Positions 39,586 to 55,500 are shown, counted from the stretch's first letter. The stretch is 64,000 bases of DNA from an uncultured Burkholderiales bacterium (GCA_937927685.1 CALBSC010000077.1:224494-288493); one strand, 5' to 3'. The notes: a model not told the origin generated them from the sequence alone. Made by a program: numbers and translations.

Positions 39586-41598
39586 ATGAGTTTGCTGTCC
39601 CATCAGGTGGAGTTGCTGGCTCCCGCGCGCGATGCCGACATCGGCATCGCCGCCATTCACCACGGTGCCGATGCCGTCTACATCGGCCCACCCGCCTATG
39701 GCGCCCGCGTCGGGGCAGGCAATTCCCTTCAGGATATCGAACGGCTGTGCCGTGAGGCGCATCGGTTTGACGCGCGCATCTTCATCACGCTCAACACCAT
39801 CTTGCGCGACGATGAACTCGAGGGCGCGCGACGCATGGCCTGGGATGTGTACAACGCGGGCGCGGATGTGCTGATCGTTCAGGATATGGGCCTGCTGAAT
39901 ATCGACATGCCGCCCATCCAGCTGCATGCCAGCACCCAGACCGACATACGCACACCCGAGAAGGCCCGGTTTCTGCAGGACGTGGGCTTCTCGCAACTGG
40001 TGCTGGCACGCGAACTGGACCTGAAGCAGATCCGCGAGATCTACCAGACGCTGGATGCTGACCGTTGCAAGCTGGAATTTTTCATCCACGGCGCCCTGTG
40101 CGTGGCCTACAGCGGCCAGTGCTACATCAGCCACGCGCACTCGGGCCGCAGTGCCAATCGCGGCGACTGCTCGCAGGCCTGCCGACTGCCCTACCACGTG
40201 ACCGACGCCGAAGGGCGCTTCATCGCGCATGACCGCCACGTGCTCTCGATGAAGGACAACAACCAGAGCGCCAACCTTGAAGCGCTGATTGATGCGGGCG
40301 TGCGCAGTTTCAAGATAGAAGGCCGCTACAAGGACCTGGCCTTCGTCAAAAACATCACCGGCCATTACCGGCGACTGATCGATCAACTCATCGAGGATCG
40401 CCAGGACAGCCGAGACCCGACCCGACCACCCATCGCTCGCGCGTCCACGGGACGAACCACGCTGTTGTTCACGCCGGATCCGAACCAGAACTTCAACCGC
40501 GAATTCACCGACTATTTCGTCCACGGTCGTCAGGACGGCATCGACGCCATCGATTCGCCCAAGAACCCGGGCGTCCCGCTGGCCGATGTCATCAAAGTGG
40601 GCGACCGCTGGGTGGAGTTGCGTCTGCATGACGCCCATGCGGTGCTGCACAACGGAGATGGCCTGTGCTATTACGACCTGCACAAGCAACTGGTGGGGAT
40701 GGCCGTCAACCGCGTGGAGGCCTTGTCACGCCGAGGTGACTGGCGCGTCTACCCCAAGGACGATCTGTCTGCCTTGCCCCATTTGCGGCCAGGCCTCACA
40801 GTCAACCGCAACCGCGATATGGCCTGGGTTCGTTTGCTGGACAAGCATTCGAGTGAACGCCGCATCGGTGTGTGGATGCGTTTGTCCGAAGCGGACAGCG
40901 GACTGAGCCTGACACTGACCGATGAAAACGGCCTGGAAGCCACCGCCCACCTGAGCACCCCGCTCTCGCCTGCCCGAGAAGCGTCTCGGCAGGACGAGAC
41001 GTTGCGTCAGCACCTGGGCAAACTCGGCAACACCCCCTTCGAGTTGCTGGGCTGTGAACTGCTGTTGTCACAACCCTGGTTTGTCCCCGCCTCGGCACTC
41101 AATACCCTGCGACGCGAGGCGGTTGACGCCTTGCTGGCCGCGCGTGCGGCGCACTACCAACGGCCCCGCCGAGGCACGGCCGTCTCACCGCCGGTGCAAT
41201 ACCCTGAGGACACCCTCACCTACCTGGCCAACGTCTTCAACCACCAGGCACGTGACTTCTACCGTGAGCATGGCGTGAACGTCATCGCTGCGGCCTATGA
41301 GAGCCACGAGGAGGCCGGCGAAGTCAGTCTGATGATTACCAAGCACTGCGTGCGCTGGTCGATGAGCCTGTGCCCCAAGCAAGCCAAGGGTGTCACCGGT
41401 GTGCAAGGCACCATCCGGGCCGAGCCGCTCACCCTGATCCATGGCAACGAGAAACTCACCTTGCGCTTTGACTGCAAGCCGTGCGAGATGCACGTGGTGG
41501 GCGCGATGAAGAAGTCGGTGGTGCAACAACGCAAGCGCGAAGCGGCTGAAATCCCGATGCAGTTCTACCGGCAGCGCCCGCCGCGCGTCCAGGCGTAA
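39586..41598 (+). CDS. rlhA: U32-family protein RlhA (23S rRNA C2501 hydroxylation)
   Basis: 670-residue collagenase-like U32 protein of the YdcP/RlhA type: VELLAPARDADIGIAAIHHGADAVYIG at the start, HASTQTDIRTPEKARFLQDVGF, and the Fe-S Cys set in HGALCVAYSGQCYIS and RGDCSQACRLPY, plus the C-terminal CKPCEMHV. Length matches RlhA (about 650) rather than the shorter TrhP/YegQ. RlhA is needed for 5-hydroxycytidine at 23S rRNA 2501. Converges on purL, 4 nt apart. Confidence 0.9.
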   Translation: MSLLSHQVELLAPARDADIGIAAIHHGADAVYIGPPAYGARVGAGNSLQDIERLCREAHRFDARIFITLNTILRDDELEGARRMAWDVYNAGADVLIVQDMGLLNIDMPPIQLHASTQTDIRTPEKARFLQDVGFSQLVLARELDLKQIREIYQTLDADRCKLEFFIHGALCVAYSGQCYISHAHSGRSANRGDCSQACRLPYHVTDAEGRFIAHDRHVLSMKDNNQSANLEALIDAGVRSFKIEGRYKDLAFVKNITGHYRRLIDQLIEDRQDSRDPTRPPIARASTGRTTLLFTPDPNQNFNREFTDYFVHGRQDGIDAIDSPKNPGVPLADVIKVGDRWVELRLHDAHAVLHNGDGLCYYDLHKQLVGMAVNRVEALSRRGDWRVYPKDDLSALPHLRPGLTVNRNRDMAWVRLLDKHSSERRIGVWMRLSEADSGLSLTLTDENGLEATAHLSTPLSPAREASRQDETLRQHLGKLGNTPFELLGCELLLSQPWFVPASALNTLRREAVDALLAARAAHYQRPRRGTAVSPPVQYPEDTLTYLANVFNHQARDFYREHGVNVIAAAYESHEEAGEVSLMITKHCVRWSMSLCPKQAKGVTGVQGTIRAEPLTLIHGNEKLTLRFDCKPCEMHVVGAMKKSVVQQRKREAAEIPMQFYRQRPPRVQA

Positions 41599-41602
41599 GG
41601 GC

Positions 41603-44600
41603 TCAGCCCACCCAGCGACGGGCGTTTCGCCACAAGCGTATCCAGGGGCTCAACCCCTGCGGATCGGCTGGCACAGCCGGGTCGAACCAGCTCATCTGCA
41701 GACGTCGGAACACACGCTCCGGATGCGGCATCATGGCCGTGAAGCGGCCGTCTGCCGTGGTGACGGCGGTCAACCCGCCCGGGCTGCCGTTGGGGTTGAA
41801 CGGATACGCCTCGGTGGCTTGCCCCTGGGCGTTCACAAAGCGCATCGCAGCAATCACCTGTGCAGCATTCCCTCGCTGGGAGAAATTGGCTTGACCTTCG
41901 CCATGCGACACCGCAATGGGCAAGCGACTGCCGGCCAAGCCCTGGAAGAACAGACTGGGCGAGTTCAGCACTTCCACCTGCGAGAGCCGCGCCTCAAAGC
42001 GCTCACTGCGGTTGGTGGTGAAGCGCGGCCAGGCCTCGGCCCCCGGAATGATGGTGGCCAGTTCGGCAAACATCTGACAGCCGTTGCACACACCCAGGCC
42101 AAAGGTGTCGGGACGGGCAAAGAACTGTTGAAACCGGTCGGACAGCGCGGGATTGAACAAAATGCTGCGGGCCCAGCCCACCCCGGCACCGAGCGTGTCG
42201 CCGTAACTGAAGCCCCCGCAGGCCACCAGCCCCTTGAAGTCCTGGAGATTGGCCCGGCCTTGCTGCAAATCGGTCATGTGGACGTCATGGGCTTCAAAAC
42301 CGGCCAGATGGAAGGCATAGGCCATCTCCACATGAGAGTTCACCCCCTGCTCTCGCAAAATGGCCACACGAGGGCGCGCACTGTGCACGAAGGGCGCGGC
42401 CACATCGTCCATCGCCCCCTCGGGCAGATGCACCTGCAAGCCCGCATCGTCCGCACGTCCCGCACTGGCGTGCTCGGCATCGGCACAGGCGGGGTTGTCG
42501 CGTTCACGGCAAATCTTCCAGCTGACGCTGTCCCACACCTGGTGCAGGTCTTCGAGTTTGGCCGCAAACACCTCTTTGGCGTCACGCCAGACCGACAGTT
42601 CGCCCTTGCCTTTGTCAATCGCCGCATCGGCCGGTCGGGTGGCGCCGACCACGTGGCTATGCCGGGACAGGCCCTGCTCGCGCAACACCTGCAGGACTTC
42701 ATTGCGATGTGCAGATGGCACCTGGATGAGCACACCCAGTTCCTCGTTGAACAGGGCTTTCAGGGTGAGTTCATCGCGGCGCACCGAGACCTGCGAGGCC
42801 CAGTTTTTACTGTCACCATGGTCGGCACGGCTGTCGCCAATGCCGTCGCCCTCGGTGATCAGCATGTCCACGTTCAGCGCCACGCCGACATGGCCGGCAA
42901 ATGCCATTTCAGCGGCGGTCGCCAACAGACCGCCATCACCGCGGTCATGGTAAGCCAGCAGCCAACCGCGTTCACGCAACTCGTTGATGGCCTGGACCAG
43001 ACGCACCAGCAGTTGCGGATCATCCAGATCCGGAACCACGCTGTCGGGCTGATGGTGAATTTGCCCCAGCACGCTTCCACCCATGCGCACGCGACCTTGA
43101 CCGAGGTCGATCAGGATGAGCGCGCTGTCCACGTGGGCGTCCAGCTGCGGGGTCAGGGTGCCGCGCACATCGTCCAGGCTGGCAAAGGCCGTGATGATCA
43201 GGCTGACCGGTGAGACCACCTTGTGGAGCTGTTCGCCAGTCTTCCACTGGGTGCGCATGGACAGGCTGTCTTTGCCCACCGGGATTGAAATATCCAGGGC
43301 CGGGCACAACTCCAGGCCGACAGCGCGCACCGTGTCATACAGCGCAGCGTCTTCACCGGGCTCGCCGCACGCGGCCATCCAGTTGGCCGAGAGTTTGACG
43401 CGCTTGAGTTCGATGGGGGCCGCCAGCAGGTTGGTGATGGATTCGGCCACCGCCATGCGCCCCGAGGCCGCCGGATTCAGCGCCGCCAGGGGCGTGCGCT
43501 CGCCCATGGCCATGGCTTCGCCGGCGTGCCCCCGGAAGTCTGCCAGGGTCACCGCACAATCAGCCACCGGCACCTGCCAGGGACCGACCATCTGGTCACG
43601 GTGCGTGAGCCCGCCCACCGTGCGATCGCCAATGGTGATCAGGAAACGCTTGGAGGCCACGGTCGGGTGGCTCAGCACCTGGATCACTGCCTCTTGCAGA
43701 TTCACGCCACTCCAATCGGCCGGGGGTGACTGGAAATCCACGCGCTGGACATCGCGGTGCATGCGCGGGGGTTTACCGAGCAAGACCTCCAGCGGCATGT
43801 TGACCGGGTGAGGGGCGTGAGACGCGGCCTCGGGTGCCTGCGGTGCGCTCAAATCCTGCGGGGCCAGCACCAGTTCACGGGCCTCGGTGGCCACGCCGAC
43901 CACGGCATACGGGCAGCGCTCGCGCTCACACAACGCCTTGAACGTTGGCAACGACGATGGCGCAATGGCCAGCACATAACGTTCCTGGCTCTCGTTGCAC
44001 CAGATTTCCTTGGGAGCCAAACCCGACTCCTCCAGGGGAATGGCACGCAGGTCAAAGCGCGCGCCGCGACCGGCGTCGTTCACCAGTTCGGGGAAGGCAT
44101 TGGACAGGCCGCCCGCCCCCACGTCGTGGATGGCGAGGATGGGGTTGTGTTCGCCCAGCACCCAACAATGGTTGATGACTTCCTGGGCACGACGCTCGAT
44201 CTCGGGGTTGCCGCGCTGCACGGAATCGAAGTCGAGCGAGGCGGCGTTGGTGCCGCTGGCCATGGAACTGGCCGCGCCTCCGCCCATGCCGATGCGCATC
44301 CCTGGGCCACCCAGTTGAATCAACAGGGTGCCCGCGGGGAACTCGATCTTTCGGGTCTGCCACTCATCGATCGAGCCCAGGCCACCCGCAATCATGATGG
44401 GCTTGTGATAACCCCGCTGCACGCCCGCCACCGACTGCTCGTACTCTCGAAAGTAGCCCAGCAGATTGGGGCGTCCGAATTCGTTGTTGAACGCTGCCCC
44501 TCCCAAGGGGCCCTCGATCATGATCTGCAAGGGGCTGGCCATGTGGTCCGGACGCCCCAGGGGGCTGTCCCACAGCTTGGAAACGCTAAATCCTGTCAGC

Positions 44601-45679
44601 CCCGCCTTGGGCCGCGAGCCTCGCCCGGTCGCGCCCTCATCACGGATTTCACCGCCTGCGCCCGTGGAAGCGCCGGGGAAAGGTGAGATCGCGGTGGGAT
44701 GGTTGTGCGTCTCCACCTTCATGAGCACGTGGTGCGTGGCGGGTTCGGCCTGGTAGACGGGGGTCGCATCAACAGGACCCGACATCGGGGCAACAAATCG
44801 CTCCAGGGTATGCCCCGTCATGACGGAGGCGTTGTCGGAGTAAGCCACCACGGTGTGCTGCGGGCTGGTTTGGTGCGTGTGGCGAATCATGCCAAACAGG
44901 CTGTGCGACTGGGCCTCGCCATCAATGGTGAACTGGGCGTTGAAAATCTTGTGGCGGCAGTGCTCGCTGTTGGCCTGCGCGAACATCATCAACTCCACGT
45001 CCGTGGGGTTGCGCCCGAGTTCACGGAAGTTTCGCTCGAGGTATTCGATTTCGTCCTCGGCCAGCGCCAGTCCCCAGCGCTGGTTGGCATCGATCAGGGC
45101 AGCTTGTCCGCCCGTCAGGACATCCACCTGCTCGAGGGGTTGTGGTTGCAGTTCCTGAAACAACGCAAAACCCTGGTCCAGCGTGGTGAAGACCGATTCG
45201 GTCATGCGGTCATGCAGCAGGTCTCCCAAGGCCAGCAGGGTCTGTGGGTCCAGATCTGACTTGCCCAGCAACGGGCGCGACAGTTGAAACTCGATCTGGA
45301 CCAGACGTTCGATGCGGCGCACCGCCATGCCGCAGTTGTGGGCGATATCGGTGGCTTTGGACGCCCAGGGAGAGACCGTTCCCAACCGGGGACCCACCCA
45401 CAGACGGGGCCCATCGATGGACGCGGCCGCAGGCTCCCCATAGGTCAGGAGCCGCTCAAAGCCGGCACGGGCGGATGCCTCCAGGGCATGGGGCGTGGAG
45501 ACCAGGTGCACAAAACGGGTGCGCACCCCCTGGATGCGGGGGCTGATCGCCTGGAGCCGTGGCAATAAAGAGCCCAATCGAAAATCGCTCAGGGCGTTGC
45601 CCCCCTCGAAGGACGCAAGGTGCAAGACGCCCAAAGCGGACGGGGCGGCGGGGTTCGGCTGGGAGATCGTCGAGGTCAC
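41603..45679 (-). CDS. purL: Phosphoribosylformylglycinamidine synthase
   Basis: 1358-residue single-chain PurL (EC 6.3.5.3), converting FGAR to FGAM with glutamine and ATP. Domains in order: N-terminal PurS-like, linker, two FGAM-synthetase halves ([36 protein letters not shown] at ~290-320; [11 protein letters not shown]) and a C-terminal amidotransferase with Cys in [13 protein letters not shown] and His in HPERVFR. The frame opens ~270 codons further upstream, but that part is antisense to map. The start is uncertain: GTG 45679 gives a normal length without a clear SD; ATG 45754 overlaps a TAAAAT -10-like hexamer. Confidence 0.95.
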   Translation of the reverse strand: MTSTISQPNPAAPSALGVLHLASFEGGNALSDFRLGSLLPRLQAISPRIQGVRTRFVHLVSTPHALEASARAGFERLLTYGEPAAASIDGPRLWVGPRLGTVSPWASKATDIAHNCGMAVRRIERLVQIEFQLSRPLLGKSDLDPQTLLALGDLLHDRMTESVFTTLDQGFALFQELQPQPLEQVDVLTGGQAALIDANQRWGLALAEDEIEYLERNFRELGRNPTDVELMMFAQANSEHCRHKIFNAQFTIDGEAQSHSLFGMIRHTHQTSPQHTVVAYSDNASVMTGHTLERFVAPMSGPVDATPVYQAEPATHHVLMKVETHNHPTAISPFPGASTGAGGEIRDEGATGRGSRPKAGLTGFSVSKLWDSPLGRPDHMASPLQIMIEGPLGGAAFNNEFGRPNLLGYFREYEQSVAGVQRGYHKPIMIAGGLGSIDEWQTRKIEFPAGTLLIQLGGPGMRIGMGGGAASSMASGTNAASLDFDSVQRGNPEIERRAQEVINHCWVLGEHNPILAIHDVGAGGLSNAFPELVNDAGRGARFDLRAIPLEESGLAPKEIWCNESQERYVLAIAPSSLPTFKALCERERCPYAVVGVATEARELVLAPQDLSAPQAPEAASHAPHPVNMPLEVLLGKPPRMHRDVQRVDFQSPPADWSGVNLQEAVIQVLSHPTVASKRFLITIGDRTVGGLTHRDQMVGPWQVPVADCAVTLADFRGHAGEAMAMGERTPLAALNPAASGRMAVAESITNLLAAPIELKRVKLSANWMAACGEPGEDAALYDTVRAVGLELCPALDISIPVGKDSLSMRTQWKTGEQLHKVVSPVSLIITAFASLDDVRGTLTPQLDAHVDSALILIDLGQGRVRMGGSVLGQIHHQPDSVVPDLDDPQLLVRLVQAINELRERGWLLAYHDRGDGGLLATAAEMAFAGHVGVALNVDMLITEGDGIGDSRADHGDSKNWASQVSVRRDELTLKALFNEELGVLIQVPSAHRNEVLQVLREQGLSRHSHVVGATRPADAAIDKGKGELSVWRDAKEVFAAKLEDLHQVWDSVSWKICRERDNPACADAEHASAGRADDAGLQVHLPEGAMDDVAAPFVHSARPRVAILREQGVNSHVEMAYAFHLAGFEAHDVHMTDLQQGRANLQDFKGLVACGGFSYGDTLGAGVGWARSILFNPALSDRFQQFFARPDTFGLGVCNGCQMFAELATIIPGAEAWPRFTTNRSERFEARLSQVEVLNSPSLFFQGLAGSRLPIAVSHGEGQANFSQRGNAAQVIAAMRFVNAQGQATEAYPFNPNGSPGGLTAVTTADGRFTAMMPHPERVFRRLQMSWFDPAVPADPQGLSPWIRLWRNARRWVG

Positions 45680-45782
45680 GGGAAAGAGGCCCTGGATGGC
45701 TGGAATCGTGGGGTGCCGGGTGTCGCTGACTGGGATCCCGGGCGGAATTCGCATTTTACCGGCAGGCCTGTGCGCCCCCTGA

Positions 45783-45788
45783 GATAAT
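45783..45788 (+). promoter_or_regulatory. -10-like GATAAT immediately before map
   Basis: GATAAT ends 8 nt before the SD-less map ATG (45797), in the purL/map divergent gap. Candidate leaderless promoter; no -35 match. Confidence 0.4.
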
Positions 45789-45796
45789 TGGCACCT

Positions 45797-46609
45797 ATGA
45801 CCATTCAACTCAAAGACGACGAAGGCATCCGGGGCATGCGCGTGGCATGCCGACTCGCCGCCGAGGTCCTGGACTACCTCGAGCCTTTCATCAAACCCGG
45901 CATCACCACCAACGAGATCGACAAACTGGCCCACGACTACATGGTCGACGTCCAGCAATGCATCCCGGCCCCGCTCAATTACGCGCCCAACGGCTACAAG
46001 CCCTACCCCAAGTCGATCTGCACCTCGATCAACCACCAGGTCTGCCACGGCATCCCCAACGACAAGCCGCTCAAAAAAGGGGACATCCTCAACGTCGACA
46101 TCACCACCATCAAGGACGGCTGGCACGGCGACACCAGCCGCATGTTCTCGGTCGGTGAAACGTCCATTGCAGCGCGTCGCCTCTGTCAGCTGACATTCGA
46201 GGCCATGTGGCATGGCATCCTCAAGGTCAAACCGGGCGCCCGTCTGGGCGATATCGGTCACGCCATCCAGCGCTTTGCCGAAAGCAACGGCTGCTCCGTG
46301 GTGCGTGAGTTCTGCGGTCACGGGATTGGTCGGGGCTTTCATGAAGAGCCCCAGGTGTTGCACTACGGCAAACCCGGCACGTTGGAAGAACTGGTGCCGG
46401 GCATGATCTTCACCATCGAGCCCATGATCAATGCCGGCCGGCGTGACATCAAGGAACTGGGCGATGGGTGGACCATCGTCACACGTGACCATTCGCTGTC
46501 AGCACAGTGGGAACACACCGTGCTGGTCACACCCACCGGGTTTGAGGTGTTGACGATGTCGGCAGGCAGCCCCGCCTTGCCGGAATTTGTCACCACCACC
46601 GCCTGTTGA
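45797..46609 (+). CDS. map: Type I methionine aminopeptidase
   Basis: 270-residue metalloprotease removing N-terminal Met. [28 protein letters not shown] (about residues 56-83) and metal ligands in [37 protein letters not shown] and WEHTVLVT are all visible. ATG 45797 is preferred over a TTG three codons upstream. No tight rpsB neighbour as in E. coli; instead glnD follows after 4 nt, an order common in beta-proteobacteria. Confidence 0.96.
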   Translation: MTIQLKDDEGIRGMRVACRLAAEVLDYLEPFIKPGITTNEIDKLAHDYMVDVQQCIPAPLNYAPNGYKPYPKSICTSINHQVCHGIPNDKPLKKGDILNVDITTIKDGWHGDTSRMFSVGETSIAARRLCQLTFEAMWHGILKVKPGARLGDIGHAIQRFAESNGCSVVREFCGHGIGRGFHEEPQVLHYGKPGTLEELVPGMIFTIEPMINAGRRDIKELGDGWTIVTRDHSLSAQWEHTVLVTPTGFEVLTMSAGSPALPEFVTTTAC

Positions 46610-46613
46610 CCCC

Positions 46614-49217
46614 ATGGCCACGGGCAACTATCGACAGCACAAGTCAGCCCTGCTGGCCCGTCTGACCGGGTCGGAAGGCTCTGGCTCGGTGTCACGGGTG
46701 GGCCGGGTGTTGCGTTCGCTGCAGCAGTTGACCGATGACACCTTGGTTGCCCTGTGGCAAGCCTGCGAATTGGGCCCCACCATGGTGCTGGCGGCCGTCG
46801 GCGGCTATGGACGAGGACAGCTCTTTCCCCACTCCGACATCGATGTGCTGGTGTTGTTGCCTGAAGGACGGGTGGAGGACCTCGATGCCCTCACGCGAGG
46901 CCGTCTGGAAAGTTTCATCACGGCCTGCTGGGACCATGGCCTGGAGATCGGGTCCAGCGTCCGAACACTCAACGAGTGCCTGGCCGAGGCCCAGGCGGAC
47001 ATCACGGTCCAGACCTCGATGCTCGAATCGCGTCTCCTCACCGGCAACAGCCAGCTGTACGCGCAATTTGTCGAACAGTTCCAGGCCTCCATTGACCCGC
47101 GTGCTTTCTTCATTGCCAAGACCCTGGAACTGCGCCAGCGTCACACGAAGTACGAAAACACGCCTTACTCCCTCGAGCCCAACTGCAAGGAGTCTCCGGG
47201 GGGGCTGCGCGACCTGCAAGTCATCCTCTGGGTGGCCAAGGCTGCCGGGCTGGGCAGCACCTGGGACGAACTGGGACGCAATGGCTTGGCCACGCCGCTC
47301 GAGGTCAGACAACTCAAGCGTCATGAGGCGGTGCTGGTGACCATTCGCAGCTATCTTCATTGTGTGGCAAACAGGCGGGAAGACCGTCTGGTGTTCGACC
47401 TGCAGCATGCAGTGGCGCGTGCCTTGCATCTGGATGTGACGGGCAAGGCATCGACAGCCCGGGCCGCCAGCGAAGCGTTGATGAAGCAGTACTATTGGTC
47501 CGCCAAGGCCGTGACCCAGCTGCATCAGATCTTGATGCTCAACATCGACGAGTGGATCAATCGCGACCAACTGACGCACGAGCCCGAACTGGTGAATGAA
47601 CGGTTTGCCATCCGCGCGGGCATGATCGACATCGTCAGCGACGACCTGTACCAACGCCAACCGCACGCCATCCTGGAAACCTTCCTGGTCTTTCAACGCA
47701 CCGTGGGCGCCCAGGGACTGTCCGCCCGTACCCTGCGGGCCCTGTACAACGCACGGTCGCTGATGAACGCGGCCTTCCGGCGCGACCCCGTCAACCGTCT
47801 GCAGTTCCTGCGCATCCTGCAGCAACCCGAGGGTGTCACCCATGCTATCCGGCTGATGAACCAGACATCGGTGCTGGGTCGAACCCTGTGGACCTTCCGT
47901 CGCATCGTCGGTCAGATGCAGCATGACCTGTTCCATGTCTACACCGTGGACCAGCACATCCTGATGGTGTTGCGCAATGTGCGCCGCTTTTTCCTGGCAG
48001 AACACGCCCACGAGTATCCGTTTTGCTCTCAACTCGCCGCTGGCTGGGACAAGCCCTGGGTGCTGTTCGTGGCGGCCTTGTTCCATGACATCGCCAAGGG
48101 CCGTGGCGGTGACCACTCGGACCTCGGACGAGCCGAGGTGCGTCGCTTCTGCAAGGACTACCACGTGGGGCGGGAAGACGCCTTGCTGATCGAATTCTTG
48201 GTGGGCGAACATCTCACCATGAGTCACGTGGCCCAAAAACAGGACCTGAGCGATCCCGATGTCATCCAGGCCTTTGCACGCCGCGTGGGCAACGAGCGCA
48301 ACCTGACCGCGCTTTACCTGCTGACCGTGGCCGACATCCGGGGCACCAGTCCCAAGGTGTGGAACGCCTGGAAAGGCAAGCTGCTTGAGGACCTGTACCG
48401 GGCCACCTTGCGAGCCCTGGGCGGACATGCTGCCGACGCCAACGCCGAAATCGAAGCCCGTAAACGTGAAGCCCTGACGGTGCTGGCCTTGCATGCCCTG
48501 CCCTTCGAGGCTCACAAGGATTTGTGGGAGACGCTGGACGTGGGCTACTTCATGCGACACGAGGCGTCTGACATTGCCTGGCACACACGGCAAATCTCAT
48601 TACCCCTGGCGCGAGCACGGTCCCAGAATTCACCCGCCCCCACCCTGGTGCGGGCACGGCTCTCGCCACTGGGTGAAGGCCTGCAAGTGATGGTCTACAC
48701 CCCGGACCAGACGGACTTGTTCGCCCGCATTTGCGGGTACTTCGACCACGCGGGCTTCAGCATTCTGGACGCCAAGATCCACACCGCGCGCAACGGCTAC
48801 GCCCTGGACACATTCCAGGTGGTCACACCAATGCTGCAAGAGCATTACCGGGAACTGGTGGGCATGGTGGAATCGGAACTGGCCCGGACCCTGGACTCGC
48901 AAGCCCCGTTGCCGGCCGTCAGCCGCGGGCGAGTGTCGCGCCGTGTCAAAAGTTTTCCAGTGGCACCCCGCGTCATGCTCGAGCCCGACGAAAAAGCGCA
49001 GCGCTGGCTGCTGAGCATCTCCACCAGCGACCGGGCAGGTTTGCTCTATGGGGTGTCCCTGGTGCTGGCCCGTCACAAGATTGCGGTGTTGCTGGCCAAG
49101 ATCAGCACACTGGGTGAACGGGTCGAGGACACCTTCCTGGTGGCGGGTGCCGAGTTGCAGCACAACCGCACCCAACTCGAAATCGAAACGGAACTGCTCC
49201 AGACACTGAGCGCCTGA
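46614..49217 (+). CDS. glnD: Bifunctional PII uridylyltransferase/uridylyl-removing enzyme
   Basis: 867-residue nitrogen sensor. Nucleotidyltransferase motif GGYGRGQLFPHSDID (63-77, Asp75 and Asp77), HD hydrolase domain LFHDIAKGRGGDHSDLG (His491-Asp492), and two C-terminal ACT domains (MVYTPDQTDLFARICGYFDHAGFSI and LSISTSDRAGLLYGVSLVLARHKI). It uridylylates PII when glutamine is low and removes UMP when high. ATG 46614 is 4 nt after the map stop. Confidence 0.96.
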   Translation: MATGNYRQHKSALLARLTGSEGSGSVSRVGRVLRSLQQLTDDTLVALWQACELGPTMVLAAVGGYGRGQLFPHSDIDVLVLLPEGRVEDLDALTRGRLESFITACWDHGLEIGSSVRTLNECLAEAQADITVQTSMLESRLLTGNSQLYAQFVEQFQASIDPRAFFIAKTLELRQRHTKYENTPYSLEPNCKESPGGLRDLQVILWVAKAAGLGSTWDELGRNGLATPLEVRQLKRHEAVLVTIRSYLHCVANRREDRLVFDLQHAVARALHLDVTGKASTARAASEALMKQYYWSAKAVTQLHQILMLNIDEWINRDQLTHEPELVNERFAIRAGMIDIVSDDLYQRQPHAILETFLVFQRTVGAQGLSARTLRALYNARSLMNAAFRRDPVNRLQFLRILQQPEGVTHAIRLMNQTSVLGRTLWTFRRIVGQMQHDLFHVYTVDQHILMVLRNVRRFFLAEHAHEYPFCSQLAAGWDKPWVLFVAALFHDIAKGRGGDHSDLGRAEVRRFCKDYHVGREDALLIEFLVGEHLTMSHVAQKQDLSDPDVIQAFARRVGNERNLTALYLLTVADIRGTSPKVWNAWKGKLLEDLYRATLRALGGHAADANAEIEARKREALTVLALHALPFEAHKDLWETLDVGYFMRHEASDIAWHTRQISLPLARARSQNSPAPTLVRARLSPLGEGLQVMVYTPDQTDLFARICGYFDHAGFSILDAKIHTARNGYALDTFQVVTPMLQEHYRELVGMVESELARTLDSQAPLPAVSRGRVSRRVKSFPVAPRVMLEPDEKAQRWLLSISTSDRAGLLYGVSLVLARHKIAVLLAKISTLGERVEDTFLVAGAELQHNRTQLEIETELLQTLSA

Positions 49218-49238
49218 GCGCCTGGGGACCTGGATACC

Positions 49239-49253
49239 GAGGACCTGGCGTCC

Positions 49254-49255
<2 letters not shown>
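49239..49255. terminator. Short hairpin in the convergent glnD/ligA gap
   Basis: GAGGAC (49239-49244) / GTCCTC (49250-49255) with a 5-nt loop; its right arm touches the ligA stop. There is no T-run on either strand, so it is at best a weak or factor-assisted stop element. Confidence 0.35.
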
Positions 49256-52567
<3,312 letters not shown>

Positions 52568-52584
52568 GCCGGTTTCCTTGAGGT

Positions 52585-55500
52585 TCAGGTGGATTCGGCC
52601 ATGGACACCGCCGACTCCATATCAACCGCCACGATACGCGACACGCCTTGCTCCTGCATGGTGACACCAATGAGTTGCTCGGCCATCTCCATGGCGATCT
52701 TGTTGTGGGAAATGAACAAAAACTGTGTTTCCTTGGACATGCTTGACACCAGACGCGCGTAGCGTTCCGTGTTGGCATCATCCAGCGGCGCATCCACCTC
52801 ATCCAGCAAACAGAACGGGGCGGGATTGAGTTGAAAGATCGCAAAGACCAGCGCAATGGCCGTCAACGCCTTCTCGCCACCCGACAACAGGTGAATCGTC
52901 TGGTTTTTCTTGCCGGGGGGCTGAGCCATGACTTGCACACCCGAATCGAGGATTTCCTCCCCCGTCATGATGAGACGGGCATTGCCCCCGCCAAACAGTT
53001 CGGGGAACATGCGTCCGAAGTGTTCATTGACGGTGGCGAAGGTGCTGCCCAGCAACTCGCGTGTCTCGCCGTCAATCTTGCGGATGGCATCTTCCAGCGT
53101 GGTCATGGCCTCGGTGAGGTCGGCCGACTGGGCGTCCAGGAATGTCTTGCGTTCGCGGGCCGTGGTGAGTTCGTCCAGCGCAGCGAGGTTGACGGCGCCC
53201 AAGGCCTGGATCTCGCGCTGGAAACGGTCAATCTCGGCCTGCAGACCTGACAGACGCACGTCACCATCTTCGATGGACCGGGCCACGGCATCCAGATCGG
53301 CCTGGGCCTCGGCCAGTTGCTGTGCGTACTGCTCCACCCCCAACCGAGCGGCCTGTTCCTTGAGTTGCAGGTCGGTGATGCGCTGGCGCATCGGGTCGAG
53401 GTTGCGTTCAATCTTCAGGCGTTGCTCGTCGCTGGCACGCAGCTTGGCGGTGAGGTCGTCGTACTGGCTGCGTTTGGCGGCCAGGGCGGCCTCGCGCTCT
53501 GACTTGACAGCAAGCGCGGCCTGAAGGCCGGCTTGTGCCGCCACATCGCTCAGGCGCTCGAACTCTTCCTGCAGCTTGACCTGCTCGTCCTGCAAGGTTG
53601 TGGTTTGCTGGGCGGCGGACTGGATCAATCGCTGCAGTTCGGCTTCGCGGGTGATGTGGGTGCGACGCAGGAAGTCGGCCTCCTGGGCCTGACGCTCCAG
53701 GCTGCGCAGTTGCTCGCGCGCCTCCTGCAAACGGCGCTGGGCTGTCATGACCTGCTCGTCGAGCTGGGCGTGACGCTCCTGGCTGTCGGCGAGCATCATG
53801 TCGAGTTCTTCGAAGCGTGCATCCGCAGCAGCACTGCGCTCCTGAATGGCGTCGAGTTGCGTCTGGACTTCGTGCAGATCCGTCTCGATCTGGCTGGAAC
53901 GAGCCCGGGCCTGATCCGCCTGCTGCGTCAGGCGAAGTGCCTCCACCTGCAACTCGTGGGCCTGCGCCTGCGCCTGCGTGGCTTCACGGCGCAATTCGAC
54001 CAGACGCTGGCTGGCGTCGCTGTAGGCGGCCTCTGAACGGACCAGCAGGTTGCGGGCTTCCTCATGGATAAAGGTTTGAGCGCGACGCTGCTTCTCGAGA
54101 TTTTCAATTTCCTGGGCCCGGGCGAGCAGACCCGCCTGTTCGCTGTCCGGCGCATAGAAATTGACACTGTGCCGGCTGACGGCGTGGCCTTGCGGCACCA
54201 GGATCCATTGACCCGCTTGCAGGCTGTCGCGCCGCGCCAAGGCCTGGGACAGGTCGGGCGCGGTGAAACAGCCCTCCAACCAGCCCTCCAGCAGCGCTTT
54301 GAGCCCGGCGTCGTTCAGGCGCAGCAAGTCACTCAGGCGTGGCAACGCGGTCGCGCCACCGGTCGTCGCCCCGGCGGGCAGGGTGTAGAAGGTGAGCTTG
54401 GCCGGTGGCGGGTCACTGGCCAGCGGTCCGATCATCTCCAGGCGGCTGACCTCGAGGGAGTTGAGGCGCTCGCGCAAGGCAGACTCAAGCGCGTTTTCCC
54501 AGCCCGCTTCAATATGCAGGCGGCTCCACAAACCTTGCAAGCCCTCCATGCCATGCTTGGCCAGCCAGGGTTGCAACTTGCCATCGGTCTTCACCCGTTC
54601 TTGCAGCGCCTGCAGGGCTTCGAGCCGGGCTGACAGGTCGGCCTGCTTGGCAGACTCGTCGTTCAGGCGTTGCTGCGCCTCGCGACGCGCGTCGTCGAGT
54701 TGCGGCACCTGTTCCTGCAATTCGTGCAATTGCGCATCCAGCACCTCGGCCGATGCCTGGGCAGCCTGCAACTGGGCCTGCGCTTGTTGCACGCGTTGAT
54801 CGTCGGGTACATCCAAGCCGCGGCGGTCGGCCTGCAGGCGTTCACGGCGCAACTCCAACTGCTGCGATTGCTCCTGCAGGTTGCGCTGATCGGCCGACAG
54901 CACCTGCAACTGCTGTTGCACCTCGACCACCTGGTTGCGCTGGGCATCGGCCTTGTGCTGGGCCGCCTGCTGGGCCTCCTCGAAGGTTGGGAGCTGGGCG
55001 CTTTGCTCTTCTAGCTGGGCCTCCAGCAAGGCGGCCTGTTCGGCGCCCTGCTCGGCCTGCTCCATCAGGGTTTCACGCTCCGTGCTGGCTTGCTGCGACT
55101 GCTCGGCCCAATGGGCGATCTGATCCTGCAACTGGACCAGGCGTTGCTGGGCACGCTGGCGGCCCTCCACCACGTAGCGGATTTCGGCTTCCAGGCGGCC
55201 GACCTCGGCCGAGGCTTCGTACAGATGGCCCTGTGCCTGGTTGAGCTGGTCCCCGGATTCGTAATGCGCCTGTCGCACCGCTTCGAGGTCTGCTTCAATA
55301 TGACGCAAATCGGCGGTTTTGGATTCGAGGTCCAGCACCGCCTGTTGCACCTGTTCCTGCAAGCGGGTTTGATCACTGGCCGCCTCGCTGCGGCGCAGGA
55401 ACCACAGCTGGTGCTGTTTGAGCGTGACGTCGGATTGCAGGGCCTTGTACTGATGGGCCACCTCGGCCTGACGTTCTAGTTTTTCCAGGTTGGCGTTGAG

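Noticed and set aside
41723..43213. 496-codon plus-strand frame inside purL
   Set aside because: Antisense to PurL, whose amidotransferase and synthetase motifs are unambiguous.
45680..46492. 270-codon upstream extension of the purL frame
   Set aside because: Antisense to map, no PurL homology there; PurL reaches normal length from 45679.
46692..48593. 633-codon open frame antisense to glnD
   Set aside because: It is the complement of a clear GlnD with all catalytic motifs; long antisense frames are expected in GC-rich DNA. No family motif or RBS.
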